DNA of 64,000 nucleotides, taken from positions 97,522,087 through 97,586,086 of the forward strand of contig CM043966.1 in NCBI GenBank assembly GCA_014529385.2. Reading direction: 5' to 3'. The notes under the pieces are model-generated. The model ran no database searches and had not been told where the DNA came from. It saw only the letters and a program-made list of their open reading frames with translations. The translations under genes and the position numbers were made by a program. How positions within the stretch are numbered: position 1 is the stretch's first letter; each line of letters opens with the position of its first letter. Source of the stretch: Adiantum capillus-veneris. Lineage: Eukaryota; Streptophyta; Polypodiopsida; Polypodiales; Pteridaceae. Below, in pieces: positions 39,664 to 50,104 of this stretch.

Positions 39664-41819
39664 TGCTCGGGCTGCTTTGAAATGTATCGTTAATGATCAA
39701 GCAAACATAAATATATATATGTAAGAAAGAGAGAAAAAGGGGGAGAGGGTGCTTGTTGCATTAATACCTTCTTACAAATCTGTCATGACAAATCAAAGTG
39801 AGATTAGTATTTGTTCAACATAGCTTGCGTAAATTTCACCACAACGCATCACAAGAAAAACCACCCCAATCACTGTCTTAAGGCCAGGGGAGTCCTCTCC
39901 ACCCTGTCGCCCTCTTACAGTATGTGGGATTTATGGCTAGATTGATGACAACACTAGAGACAAGCTATCAAGAACTTAACAAAAAACACCAAGACACTTA
40001 CGCATCATTGTTGTCCATTACTTCACGTTGGAAGGGAGACAAAGTATCCAAGCTTAGTCCAAATCCACCCTCCTTGATTCAGCAAATGTTGGGCTTACAC
40101 TAGTAGGAGAAATGATAGATTTCCTACTCTCAATTGAATGAACACTCTCTCTCTTACAAATGGCATAGAGTTCCCTTGCTAATCCCCTATTACAACACAT
40201 GCACATGCATAAGACAATGAGCTTCCACTCAAGAGCTCCTTCTAGAGAGGTTGAGCTTGGCTTCTCAAGCTATAGCATAGTGCTCTTGCTTATGGCTCTC
40301 CCTTTTGGTGCTAGCTACACCCTCCTTTTATAGCAATTTTGAAGGCTAGGGTTACTCCTCTAACCATGGTTGGGTTAGATTTTCAGCAATTTATCTAATT
40401 TCTTTTGCTTGGAATTATCAAGAAGTTGGTGGGGAAAGAGAGAGGAGAGAAATGGAGGTGATAGGACTTTTCATAGTGGGTTAGTGTTAGTATTAATTTA
40501 CAAATGGAATTGGATATTTACAATGGGAGTATCCATGTAGGATACAAATAAGGAAGAAAAACTCTTAAGAGGTAAGAAAAGGTGGATTTCTTACAAGGTT
40601 GATGCTCTAAGTGTCTTGAGTAGGGCCAATTTTGACGCTTGTTGACGGTCCACTAGCTTTGACGGTACATTTTTTCTCCACTCTTGACCTTCCTTGAGAG
40701 ACAAGGTAATTGAAGCTGAGTAATCAACCACCATGATGCTGTCTTTTAAGAGAAGAGGCTGAATTTTGTGGTTTTTTTGATAGATATGGGTAATTTGGAG
40801 GAGGAAAAATGAGACTAGGTGGTCAATTTTGGAATGGAATTGTGTGTGGGAGGTATAAGTTCACCATGGTTTCTCTTATTCTTCAAGGTTAAGGAGAAGG
40901 TGAGTAGGGTGCAGAGAGGAGCGGTGAGAGAGGTGGGGATGATGAGTGGAGAAGTGTGTGTGAAAAAGGAAAATGATAAAGTGGAAGAGAGAGTGTGGCT
41001 GCATAGAATGGGAAAACTGGGGTCCACTAATAAAATTATAGCTCACAGCTCGTAACTCAAAAAAATATGAAAAAATTTGAGGCAAAAGTTCAGCCCACGA
41101 GCTACAACGTTTGTTTGTATTACCTTTTCAAATTCGGAGAGCAAGTGAACTTTAAAAATTCAGCAAAACCGACCGTTTTTTTCCACTGCACAAGGTCTTT
41201 GTGGGGTCCTTCTTTGGATGATTCTTTTGAATACCTCCAAGAGTGAGCCCTCCATAGTGCATGTATGCATGCCACCTACCCTTGACCTTATTTGGTAGGT
41301 CTATAATTGAAGATATTGTTGAGATCATGATATAAGTGAATAGTATAACTAAGAAAATCAAATATTGAGGGGTCTAAAAAATATGTACATGTCAAATATA
41401 AATAATATAAGTGGAAAAAATATGAAGGGGTCAAAAGAAATCTCTCTCATTATGAGGCTACCATAAAAAGATAAATATTTTGGTGTTCTAATTTTTTAGA
41501 AAAAAAACAAAATAGATGTAGGAAGGGAAAAATCACAATAGTGAAAAATATACACATAAATAAAACTAGTTTTTTTGGATTTTTGTTGGGGTGGAGTTAC
41601 ACCAAATATAAGAGAAGCTTACATGAAAATATTTCTATATGGAATAAAGAGTATGAAAAATGGTAAGAAAAATTGTGGTAATGGCGAGGCAATGTACAGA
41701 GCATAAATAACACACACCTAGGTAGAATATTTAAATAAATATTAAAATAATTATGAAAAAAACTTCTATTTAGGCCCTATATACAAAGAAATATTTACAT
41801 ACGCATGGGCCATAATATA

Positions 41820-41885
<66 letters not shown>

Positions 41886-42064
41886 GCTCAACTAGCCCAA
41901 TGACTAGCTAATTGAGGGTTTTTTAAGAAGATATGGGAAAAGTCCTGTGACTCACGCACGCCTATGTACAGTGAAATGGTAGGGATAGCCACAATGTTTA
42001 GTTGATTTTGGTAGGGTGAGGTAACTCACTGTGGCAATTACAAAGAGCCGAAAAACGGCTATCA
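39356..42064 (-). repeat. 5' LTR of element 3
   Basis: It is 2,709 bp and nearly identical to 29,708-32,385. The main difference is a pure (TA)n tract at 41,822-41,882 where the other LTR has a T-rich stretch (32,160-32,210). Small indels occur, such as GATATTT versus GATAGATTT. It has the (GA)n tract at 39,616-39,660. Confidence 0.93.
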
Positions 42065-42820
42065 CCATAAAAAGTGGTTGTATTGCTGTTACCATCCTTT
42101 CTCTGAGAAGCAATAAAAGCCTGTTCAATTGCACGCTGCCTAGTCCTATTTTTTCTAGAAAGTGACTCTTGCAACAGCAATGTGCATAATGCATCAAACT
42201 TGACAACTTCAAGATCTCCTTGGTTCATAAGTCTCTAAGTACTAGCAAAAGCCTGGTAAGAATCTGGTAAGGCATCAAGAACAGTTTGCACAAGGGAACC
42301 GTCTGAAATGACTTCACCTGTAGAAATAAGTTTTTCATTGATATCCTTGACACTAGCAAGGAAAGTGTCCATATCATCTTCCTCATGCATAATCTTCGAC
42401 TCTAGCTCTTTACGCAGCAAAAAAATTTTAGCCTCATTGTGACTTGCATAAAGACCAGCCAAAATATCTCAAGCTTGTTTTGTAGATTTTGTAGAACGGA
42501 TGTGAGGAACAATGGTGCGCTTCATAGAAAATGCAATCAACACATGAGCCTACGCATCCTTTACATCCCAACGAGCTTGTTATGCCGTAGGCAAAACAAC
42601 TCTAATAGCAGCAATCCTTGTAGCAAGACCTGCAACATCCTCAACATTGCCTACAGTTTCAGAACCAGGACGTACATCAATGCCCTGCACAATATTCCAG
42701 ACGCCCTTTGACACAAGAATGTGTTGCATCATATAAGCCCACATACGGTAATTTTCCCCATCCAACCTGTCCTCAGCAGGCAGCAAACATCTTGACGACA
42801 TCTGTGTTTTTATCAGCCAT
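42065..42820 (-). pseudogene. gag: copia gag, N-terminal part (copia B)
   Basis: The minus-strand ATG at 42,820 (MADKNTDVV) is followed by a frame slip into PAEDRLDGENYRMWAYMMQH and LVSKGVWNIVQGI. RWDVKDA-AHVLIAFSMK and LAGLYASHNEAKIFLLRKEL come next, then VQTVLDALPDSYQAFAST. The first part matches the UBN2/DUF4219-type Gag of plant copia elements. Stops occur near 42,580, 42,555, 42,470 and 42,235. It ends at the CCAT duplication where element 3 inserted and continues at 29,707. Confidence 0.85.
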
Positions 42821-43170
42821 GGTAAATGCTGGATCTGATGTGAAAACTGCCCAAAAATAGGAGAAACTAAGTGGGAACAACACGTGCTATATAGCACAAA
42901 CCGTAGAAGACTGTAAGGCACCTGCTATGCAAAAATCGGCACTGACAAAAATTCTGCACAAAATAATGAAATTGCCTGTGCAGACTTGCGTGTAGTGGAA
43001 ACGGAGGCCGAAATGAGCCCAAATAAGGAATCTGAGCAGACTGAGCTCTACAAGACAAGATTACCCAAAATATTTTTCAACCTGCGAACGCTCATCAAAC
43101 CTCACTGTAATTGGAGAAAGTGAGCAGGCATGTGCTGGAGCAGTTTGGCGACTAAGCCCGGGAGGATGTA

Positions 43171-43186
43171 ACCTGCTCTGATACCA
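43171..43186 (-). other. Primer-binding site of copia B (initiator tRNA-Met)
   Basis: The minus strand reads TGGTATCAGAGCAGGT, two bases after the LTR end. This is the exact plant consensus for initiator tRNA-Met. Confidence 0.92.
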
Positions 43187-43188
43187 AT

Positions 43189-43414
43189 TGTTGGCATTAG
43201 GGTTGTAGAGAAATGCACACATCTTGGAGAAGATAAAGAAGCTCAAGGCACAGAATAGAGAGTGTGTTACTTAGTGTGCAACGGAAAGATAGATCGCCCT
43301 AGAGTGATGGGCATATATACAATGCTCGGGGGAAAAAACCTCCTAAAGAGGGAAAAATTGCCCCGGTGGTCCTAGTGTGTTCACACACATCACTACCACA
43401 TGTATATGGTAACA
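43189..43414 (-). repeat. 5' LTR of copia B
   Basis: It is 226 bp. On the minus strand TGTTACC...GCCAACA, clearly the same family as the LTRs of copia A. No second copy exists at the other end because the element is truncated at 28,160. Confidence 0.9.
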
Positions 43415-43429
43415 ATATGAAGATGCACT

Positions 43430-43957
43430 AGAGCTACCCATGGGAGATTGAGAGGCACTCCAATTTGTACAATGTTTGACAAGGTCAAGCGGTGAGTCTA
43501 CACAAATGCCTGAAATCACACCTACAAGAATTAGGCGGGGATCTCATTAATGCCCAGTTTAAGTAGATTAGTTTAATTAGAGCTCAAGAATATGGTGCCA
43601 TAGGAGACCAAGCAAATCTAGAAGGAAGAGAGAGTTTTTTATTTGCTCAATGTCACCCTAATCTCTCCCAAGATTATTAATGAAGAGTGGCACCATCAAT
43701 CTCTCCCGTACCCACTGATAAAGTTTCAACTACTCTCAATCAAACAAATACTAGTAAAGGAGCACAAAGCTGATTTGGTATTAACAAATCCTAACTAGCA
43801 AAGAATCTAGCTTTCAAAATATCTAAGGTATCTCATACTTCACACAAATGCTCCTAAAGATATGAGGAAAGATCCTACATAGCACCTTGTACCATGCATG
43901 CACAATTGGGAGTGTCAAAGTCAACGGTGTGGAAGCATAGAGACCAAGGGGAGTGAG

Positions 43958-44010
<53 letters not shown>

Positions 44011-44218
44011 AAACAAGAGAGAGAGTCTCCTGAACCAATCAACCTTGGCAATGAATAAATAAATGTGTATACAATGGAGGCAAGGGGTTGCTTATATAGT
44101 AATCCCAGTAAATTTCCCTACCCAAGACTTTGACAAATAAGTAAAATAAATACCTAAAAGCCAAACTAAATAATGGGACCACATTGAGCAGTTCACTTGA
44201 GATGCCTAAACTTTAACA
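43430..44218 (-). repeat. Possible single LTR (minus strand) of an unidentified LTR element
   Basis: The minus strand shows a purine tract (GCAGAGAGGG, 44,219-44,228) followed by TGTTAAAG. A TATATAAG box follows at about 44,093-44,100, then a (CT)n tract (43,962-44,008). This is the PPT-LTR-TATA-microsatellite order seen in the confirmed LTRs here. No partner LTR or target duplication is found and the far end is uncertain. Confidence 0.35.
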
Positions 44219-44228
44219 CCCTCTCTGC

Positions 44229-45410
44229 AACTCATAGTGGACATCAATAGTGAGACCAAGTCGATGAAGAAGCTACCATGGACATCCCAACATCGGCCGG
44301 GATACTAGATACACCTCAGCGTTGCTCTCCTCAACTTTGTACCTGAAAGTAATGTTGTCTTGAGCATCGGTTGCCTTTGTAGAAACTCTGAACTGTAGAC
44401 CATACTACGTCCAATAATCCCCCATTCGTGAACTATGAACACATTACATCCAAAATATAAAACTCCAAGATAATGAACTGTTGGAACACATCTTGTCCAT
44501 GATCCAACCAACAACAATGAATTGTCTAGCCCATCCATAGTGTTTTAGAAGCTTGATTGGTTCCCTACCAGATGCATGTGCATTGAACTCCAACCTACGG
44601 GTCCAAACACCAATAACTTGAACTCCAACACAAGGGTTCAAATTAATTATAGAGAGCAGTCATTGCCCCTCTCTGCCACTCACAAGCCTCTCTCTGGGTG
44701 AAGCTAATGGTGACACTTTTCTTTTGATTAGAAATCTAACTTCGAGGCCACTATGGCCACCGCCCACATGTGTCATGCCGATCTCTTCTATCAAAAATTT
44801 ATTATCATAATCTGTGTCAAGCTTGCTTTGTCTTTGTCTTCAAATGAATTCCTGCTTTTTCCTTTGGCTTCCGACTCCCAAGCCAAACAAAGCATCGAAA
44901 CACAATCATAACAATTGTGGTCATAACTCCCAGGTACAGAGGCAGCTAACTGAATACTGGTACTACCATCCTTGTCCAACTGACCTTTGTCAGTGTTCTC
45001 TAGCAAACTCTGCCATTTGCTTTTGACTTCACAAACTTGAGCCAAACAATGTGCCGGGTTCCTTGAGAGTTGTGTCAATGCATAGGCCGCTAAATGGATG
45101 GTTGATGATTCGTTATCTGTAGCTTTTGCTTGTCTTAGGTCGATGTCGTCGGGTCTCAAGCAAGGGGATGCCTTGTTCAAGTTGCAAAACTAAGTATTTT
45201 GTACCTTCTTGCACTCCAATAGGCCACAAACAATCCCAAGACGGAAATAACTCCCAAGCCGCTCTCCAAGAGTCCTCCAAAGTGCCTTTGCACTCTACAC
45301 TCCTCCAAGCCATGTAATCAATCTCTCCACCAAGCTCCTTCGAAGGCTCGCCCTTGAAGCCCAACTTCTCCTTCAACTTGCTTGGCACTCCCTCTCTCAA
45401 ACCTCAAAGC
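44229..45410 (-). pseudogene. Unrecognised minus-strand open frames
   Basis: The frames at 44,791-45,180 and 45,113-45,400 overlap and read like one broken protein. It has LKEKLGFKGEPSKELGGEID, then DSWRAAWELFPSWDCLWPIG, then SLLENTDKGQLDKDGSTSIQ. Composition is protein-like (Trp, Glu and Lys in normal proportion), unlike the surrounding sequence. I know no family for it. It could be the body of the element whose possible LTR lies at 43,430-44,218. Confidence 0.3.
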
Positions 45411-45419
45411 TTTCTTGAA

Positions 45420-45720
45420 GCGTTTCAAAACATTGAGGCATACGAGGGGGGAGTTGTCTCTAGCGCCATGCTAGGCTACTAGCCGATCATTTCAAAACGC
45501 TGGCCACTGTGCCTTTGAAACCGGCGGGCAGGGAGGAGGGCTGTCAGTGTGTCAAAATGCATATGGGAGGGCGCCGTCGTCATGGTGGGAAACTCTTGCA
45601 TGCGGCAACGTTTCAAAATGCGTAGGAGGGGGGGCACGGTGCTGTTGGGCGCAACGTCTCAAAACGTAGGAGAAGAGGGCATTTTCGATAGCACCGCTAG
45701 GGACAACATTTTAAAATGGA
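45420..45720. repeat. Cluster of six CGTTTCAAAACG-like short motifs
   Basis: Near-palindromic motifs occur at 45,421, 45,488, 45,549, 45,608, 45,654 and 45,706, about 45-67 bp apart. Variants are CGTTTCAAAACA, CATTTCAAAACGC, GTGTCAAAATGC, ACGTTTCAAAATGCG, ACGTCTCAAAACG and ACATTTTAAAATG. The sequence between them is G-rich and not otherwise repeated. Confidence 0.5.
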
Positions 45721-46170
45721 AGCAGGAAAGGGTGGACAATGACACAGGGAGTTGGGGAGGGAAAACGCTGGCTTCTTATCTTCTCTTGGCTGCTCGTCCA
45801 CGCTAAGGACTTCTTTGATCATTGAGCTACACAACGCTATGGCTTGTGCTATGACTTATTTAGCCAACCCTCAGATGAAATGCTTTATGGGTTTTATGTC
45901 AAACATTTGAAGAGGCATTCTATACAGATTTATTCACCTTTTGATCCAAAATCTTTGGCCCGGTTGTACAAAACCTCCCTGCAACGTCTGTGGCCTTGAA
46001 GAAAGAATTAAATCACCATGTAGTTTATCACCTCTATAGAAAAAGGGCTTCATATCAAATACCACAAAGCTTTGGAGTATCTCCACAAACGTCCTCAAGT
46101 GTAATGGTTAGGGCACTACCTAGCCTTCAACTAGCTATGTTGTGGATAACCCGGAATTGACGAGGGCGAA
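45721..46170. other. Spacer without recognised genes
   Basis: Only short open frames are present and no family motif is found on either strand. Confidence 0.45.
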
Positions 46171-46600
46171 TGTTAGCTACATAGCTAAGCTATGAGCCCT
46201 TGTAACAACCTATATTGTAAATATATCTATATATATTATAACAATATTAACATCTATAGCTACTCGTTTTTGTAATGTAGTGATTCTTGAGCCAAGCATG
46301 TAAGTGACTATGTAATTTGAGCCAAACTCAGCAGGACTAAATGCTTCTAGATTGTATCAATGAGTCCCTAGGCTGTAACAGAGTTAGTAGGATATTCACT
46401 TTTGACCTAAACCTTATGGCTAAGTTATAAAATCAATTTTCTATAAAACGTTTGTAAGTCTTTTTGATAATAAGCATATGAAGTGATTACTAAGCATTGT
46501 CTATTCTCTTTCTTCTTTCTCAAGCTCGTAACTCTCTCGCGAATGGTTTGTTTGGAGCATCATCTATTCCATTGCATGTGTAGGTGAAAGATCTACATGA
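46171..46600 (+). repeat. Possible single LTR (plus strand)
   Basis: GAGGGCGAA followed by TGTTAGCTACATAGCTAAGC resembles a PPT-LTR edge. CTATAAAACG near 46,440 could be a TATA box and AATAAG near 46,470 a poly(A) signal. The end and a partner copy are not found, so this is only a suggestion. Confidence 0.25.
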
Positions 46601-46998
46601 CATTGTAAGTTTTTTGTGATAAATTTGTGGTTTTTTTGTAGCTAATCTTCTTCTTATTCTACTTATAACTCAAATTTTACACATCTAAATCACATCTTAT
46701 GCATAGAAAGGGTATTAGGACAGCATTGCTAAGCTATAAAGTGAAGTGGACCAAAAATAATTAGATCAAATCTACCCCATAGATAATAAGCACGATTTTG
46801 GAAAGTGATCAAAAGGGGGGTTTGGGATCATAGACATGTTTCTTTAGTCATTACTTATCCGATCTACAAGCTTGGTTGTGTTTGGACTTCACATGATTGG
46901 TGAATCGATTAGATTAGCTTGTGGATGTTTTGGTTAGTTTTTTCTACCTGACATGCAATTAAGTGTAGCTTTGGGTAGATAAGGATTGAGTGTGTTTT

Positions 46999-47245
46999 CA
47001 CTACAAGAGGTTGTGTGCACTTGTGACTTTTTAGCGACGAAAATACATTGGGTTTTTATACTCCCCGACGTTGCTAAGACCGTCACTAATAGCGTCAATA
47101 CGGGAATGTTGCTATGAGCATTGCTATGGCCGTTGCTATACAGCGATGCATATAGCGATGACCATAGCAACGCTTATACAGGATACCTATAGCGATGGTC
47201 ATAGCGACGCTGCAGAGCCTTATATAGCGACGCTTATAGCAACGC
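46999..47245. repeat. CACTA element 1: terminal inverted repeat and subterminal repeats
   Basis: CACTACAAGAGG is followed within 240 bp by about ten copies of TAGCGACG/TAGCGATG/TAGCAACG in both orientations (for example near 47,033, 47,100, 47,150, 47,190 and 47,225). In CACTA elements such motifs bind the element's own DNA-binding protein and are needed for transposition. Confidence 0.8.
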
Positions 47246-47686
47246 CCGAGAGTAAAAATTTTGGTGGAAGGGCATTCAATCAACCATATTGAATGTTTCA
47301 ATAATAGAGTAAACCTAAATGAATCCAAGATAAGCTCAGATTCACCTTTGAAAGAAAGTGCAAGCTTAGGTATAGACCCAACATAGTCACCCACAAGACA
47401 ATATAACCATTAACTCCATCATCCATAGTATTGTTTGCAGAATAAAGATACAAAACGGACAAAAGTAAATTGATGAAAGTAAATCAATGACAGTTGTACA
47501 CATCATAGGAAAATCACTTCATTGTTAAACTTTGCAAATGTAATAGTTACAACACCATTGTCATTATTGAGAAAATATACATGGTTTTCCAATAGTTACA
47601 AAAAGACGTATACACGTCATCTCATGATACATATGCTATGACAAAAGGAAACTAATGCTATCTAGATACGGCTAGACTGACTTCAT
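47246..47686. other. CACTA element 1, non-coding stretch
   Basis: This is A/T-rich sequence with no frame of note between the subterminal repeats and the second gene. It is the place of that gene's 3' untranslated region. Confidence 0.5.
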
Positions 47687-48900
47687 CTAATCAAATGTCT
47701 CATCGCGTCCAAGCAGCATATCTATTGGATTCTGCAAAAAGAAACAATAAGACAGCTTTCTGTAAGTATAAACATATAATTTACAAAACAATACAACAAA
47801 TAGAAAAGAGTAAACCCTAATACTAACCATGCCGCCGCGAGAACTCAGAATGTCCATCAGGGCATTTAAGCCCTTCTTGCTTGCGTACTCACGTTCATAC
47901 GGTGTGGGGTCACATCCTATCATCGACCACTATCAAAACATACAAAGAATCCATTATGTTAGGATTAAAAAACCCCTAAACCCTAAACTATCAAACCTAA
48001 AGAGCAATGCAAAAACACTTACAAAATCGGCCTCAAATGATGCCCACCCGCCGCTCCCTAAGTGGTGCAAGCTTCCTGCCTCTACTCGCACTTTGGCTAC
48101 CTCCTTTTGTTGCTTCCACTTGTCAGGATTCTCGCGCGTTGCTTTCTTCGCATTCTTCCAATCTTCTTTGGCCAGTCAATCTGATCTGTTCCACCCATGC
48201 TTTATTGCTATTTGCACTTCAGAATGCTTGTGCTTGTAGTATTCATGCAACCTTCATCATTTCTTCATTGAAGCGGTCATCCCCTGTTGACACGGGAAAC
48301 TCATCATGCATCATGTTGATGACTCTATCTTTTAATTCACTTGGTACTTCACTGCAGGTGTTTAGTATGTAGTGTCTAAACACCTGAGAGCAAAGACCGC
48401 GCATGCGCGAGATTACCTTCTTGCCTTCATCATCCAAAATGATGCCATTGCTGAATTCAACGGAGTAAGGCAAGCCCTCTCACCGGTGACACGTGAACCT
48501 GGGTGTCTCGGTAGGGGTCTCTAGCGGCGTGTCAATGGGGGTACGGACGTCAGGTGTCTCCACTAGAGTCTGGGCCCTGAAGCAAGGATTGTTGGGGTGA
48601 CTCTTGGAGGAGTAGGTAGTGGTGTGTAGCAACGACCCTCAGCCAGGCAAAACCTGGCATAGATGGGGATGCGTTGGCTGGTGTGGGGGTGGCCAAATAA
48701 GGGGAAGGTAAAGAGCCTCATCGAATATGAGGCGGTGTCGAGGCATCGGCGGCGGCATCCCCACAACAACTACCACTGCCACCACTAAAGCGTTGGTGCC
48801 TAGACTAGTGTGAAGATCGTCTCGTCGACACTGAAGCTTTGGAGCACACTGAATGCTTCAAAATAGAGGGAGACGCTAAAGGAGTAGGAAAGCGTGATGG
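47687..48900 (-). pseudogene. CACTA element 1, second gene (PF03004-like, TNP1/TNPA-type), broken
   Basis: Minus-strand pieces are a Pro/Thr stretch (PIDTPLETPTETP, near 48,520) and an 76-codon frame (48,473-48,243) with GKKVISRMRGLCSQVFRHYI and VPSELKDRVINMMHDEFPV. Next come AWVEQIRLTG, EESNARE and SLHHLGSGGWASFEADF (48,040). IGCDPTPYEREYASKKGL lies at about 47,920. The order and the HLGSGG motif recur in CACTA element 2 (60,800-61,513). Proteins of this group bind the subterminal repeats. Frame breaks separate all pieces. Confidence 0.6.
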
Positions 48901-49041
48901 TGCTCCAGAGCAATGACGATTCTCGTACCACTACCTCTGTTGGGGTGACAAAGAAGAAAGAAACTCATCATCATCCATACTTGCATTAAACACATGAACA
49001 TTTAATCTTAATATTGAATGAATGGAGAAGAAAACATGGAC

Positions 49042-49044
<3 letters not shown>

Positions 49045-49088
<44 letters not shown>
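49045..49088. repeat. (GA)n microsatellite
   Basis: This is a GA run of about 44 bp with one interruption, inside CACTA element 1. Confidence 0.9.
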
Positions 49089-49097
<9 letters not shown>

Positions 49098-49162
49098 GAC
49101 TCACAAAGGGGGAGGGATTCCTGTGTAGAGAGATTTCATTGAAGTCCTTGTGAATTTGTAAA

Positions 49163-49425
49163 AGCACTGCGCTCCGGGTGTGATGGAGACTGAAGCTACA
49201 ATCGCGAAGGTGATCCGTCTCTGCTTATAGATGTTGCTCGCCCCACCACTACATCTAGTTGATCAGGTGAAAGAGACGCTAAGAAGTAGTAGTAGTGCTT
49301 CTTAGCGTCTCTTTCACTCGATCAAGTAGATCTAGAAATGGGACAAGAAACATCTATGAGCAGAGATAGATCACTTCCTTCGTGATTGCAGCTTCAGTCT
49401 CCATCGCACTCGGAGCACAGTGCTC
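49163..49425. repeat. Foldback: long inverted repeat with 124-128 bp arms
   Basis: Left arm 49,163-49,286, spacer of 11 bp (TAGTAGTAGTG), right arm 49,298-49,425. By eye the arms match at roughly 80-85 percent of positions, with the best pairing next to the loop (GTGAAAGAGACGCTAAGAAG) and in GATGGAGACTGAAGCT. The transcript would form a long hairpin. Confidence 0.85.
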
Positions 49426-49647
49426 ATCGTCCCTACTTGTGAGAACATACCTAGAGCATATGTACCTGGAGTGGATGCAATGAAAATTAAATACAATGAC
49501 GGAATGATGCATATAGACAGGAATGGACAAAAAGCCACGTGAATACAATATATATTACAAAACGGAGCAAAATTTTTCAAATACAATACTTATGGCTTTA
49601 AGAGGTCTCTCTCTCATCTTCGCATAGCTCAGCATAACTTCCTATAT

Positions 49648-50090
49648 CTATATAGAGCTCTCGTTTAGACAGATGTCCTCCATTTCATTTTGTAGATCCT
49701 CTGCATGCACCCCATAGAGAGTAGAAGCTTGATGCTCGTCTGGCACCACCTCAGCGGCTTTTGACTGAGCATCTTCTCCGATCTCCTCCATTGATGCCGC
49801 TGTGATTGGCACATGGTAGCCCTCATATGTCCGTGCACTATGAGGGCCTACCTCTATGACGTACCACCAGTTTGATGCAGACTTTGTAGGATGAAATATC
49901 ACCTGCTAGAGCCACATAACTTACATGAGAGATTCCAAGCACATAACTTCTAAAATTGGATGTTAACTATTTACATACTTACTTGTTCACAATGCTCGGG
50001 TGTTACTAAAGTGTCTCTTAGGTCAGTCCCTTTCTTAGTTGAATCCACCTCAAGGAAACCACTTGTTTGAAGCCCTGCATGTATACACAT
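49648..50090 (-). pseudogene. CACTA element 1, transposase C-terminal region (DUF4216-like)
   Basis: Minus-strand reading near 50,060-49,990 gives SGFLEVDSTKKGTDLRDTLV. After a short gap VIFHPTKSASNWWYVIEVGP follows at about 49,900. The pattern (Asp...Gly...Leu-Val, then a Val-Phe-Tyr/His...Asp/Ser...Trp-x-Val-Val strand) is that of the DUF4216 domain found at the end of plant TNP2 transposases. The acidic tail follows. It is broken by a frame change. Confidence 0.5.
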
Positions 50091-50104
50091 GACAATAGAT
50101 AAGC

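Larger units (their letters stand above)
29708..42064 (-). mobile_element. Element 3: nearly intact Tat-clade Ty3/gypsy element with extra ORFs before gag
   Basis: It is 12.36 kb with LTRs of 2,678 and 2,709 bp that are almost identical, a PBS at 39,335-39,352 and a PPT at 32,390-32,399. Flanks share CCAT (4 bp; 5 bp ACCAT if one LTR-edge base is counted). Reading leftward: four small ORFs, gag, PR-RT-RNase H, a second archaeal-type RNase H, integrase, PPT. The second RNase H before integrase marks the Tat clade (Ogre, Retand, Grande relatives). LTR similarity and few stops indicate a recent insertion. Confidence 0.93.
28160..43414 (-). mobile_element. Copia element B (minus strand), 3'-truncated, split by the Tat-clade element 3
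   Basis: Reading leftward: 5' LTR (43,414-43,189), PBS, gag (42,920-42,065), then the whole element 3, then the gag end, protease and integrase (29,707-28,160). The LTR and proteins are of the same family as copia A. The element ends abruptly in integrase at about 28,160. RT, RNase H and a 3' LTR are missing. Confidence 0.88.

Noticed and set aside
45549-45806. Plus-strand frame of 85 codons
   Set aside because: It coincides with the CGTTTCAAAACG motif cluster; composition and context do not support a protein.
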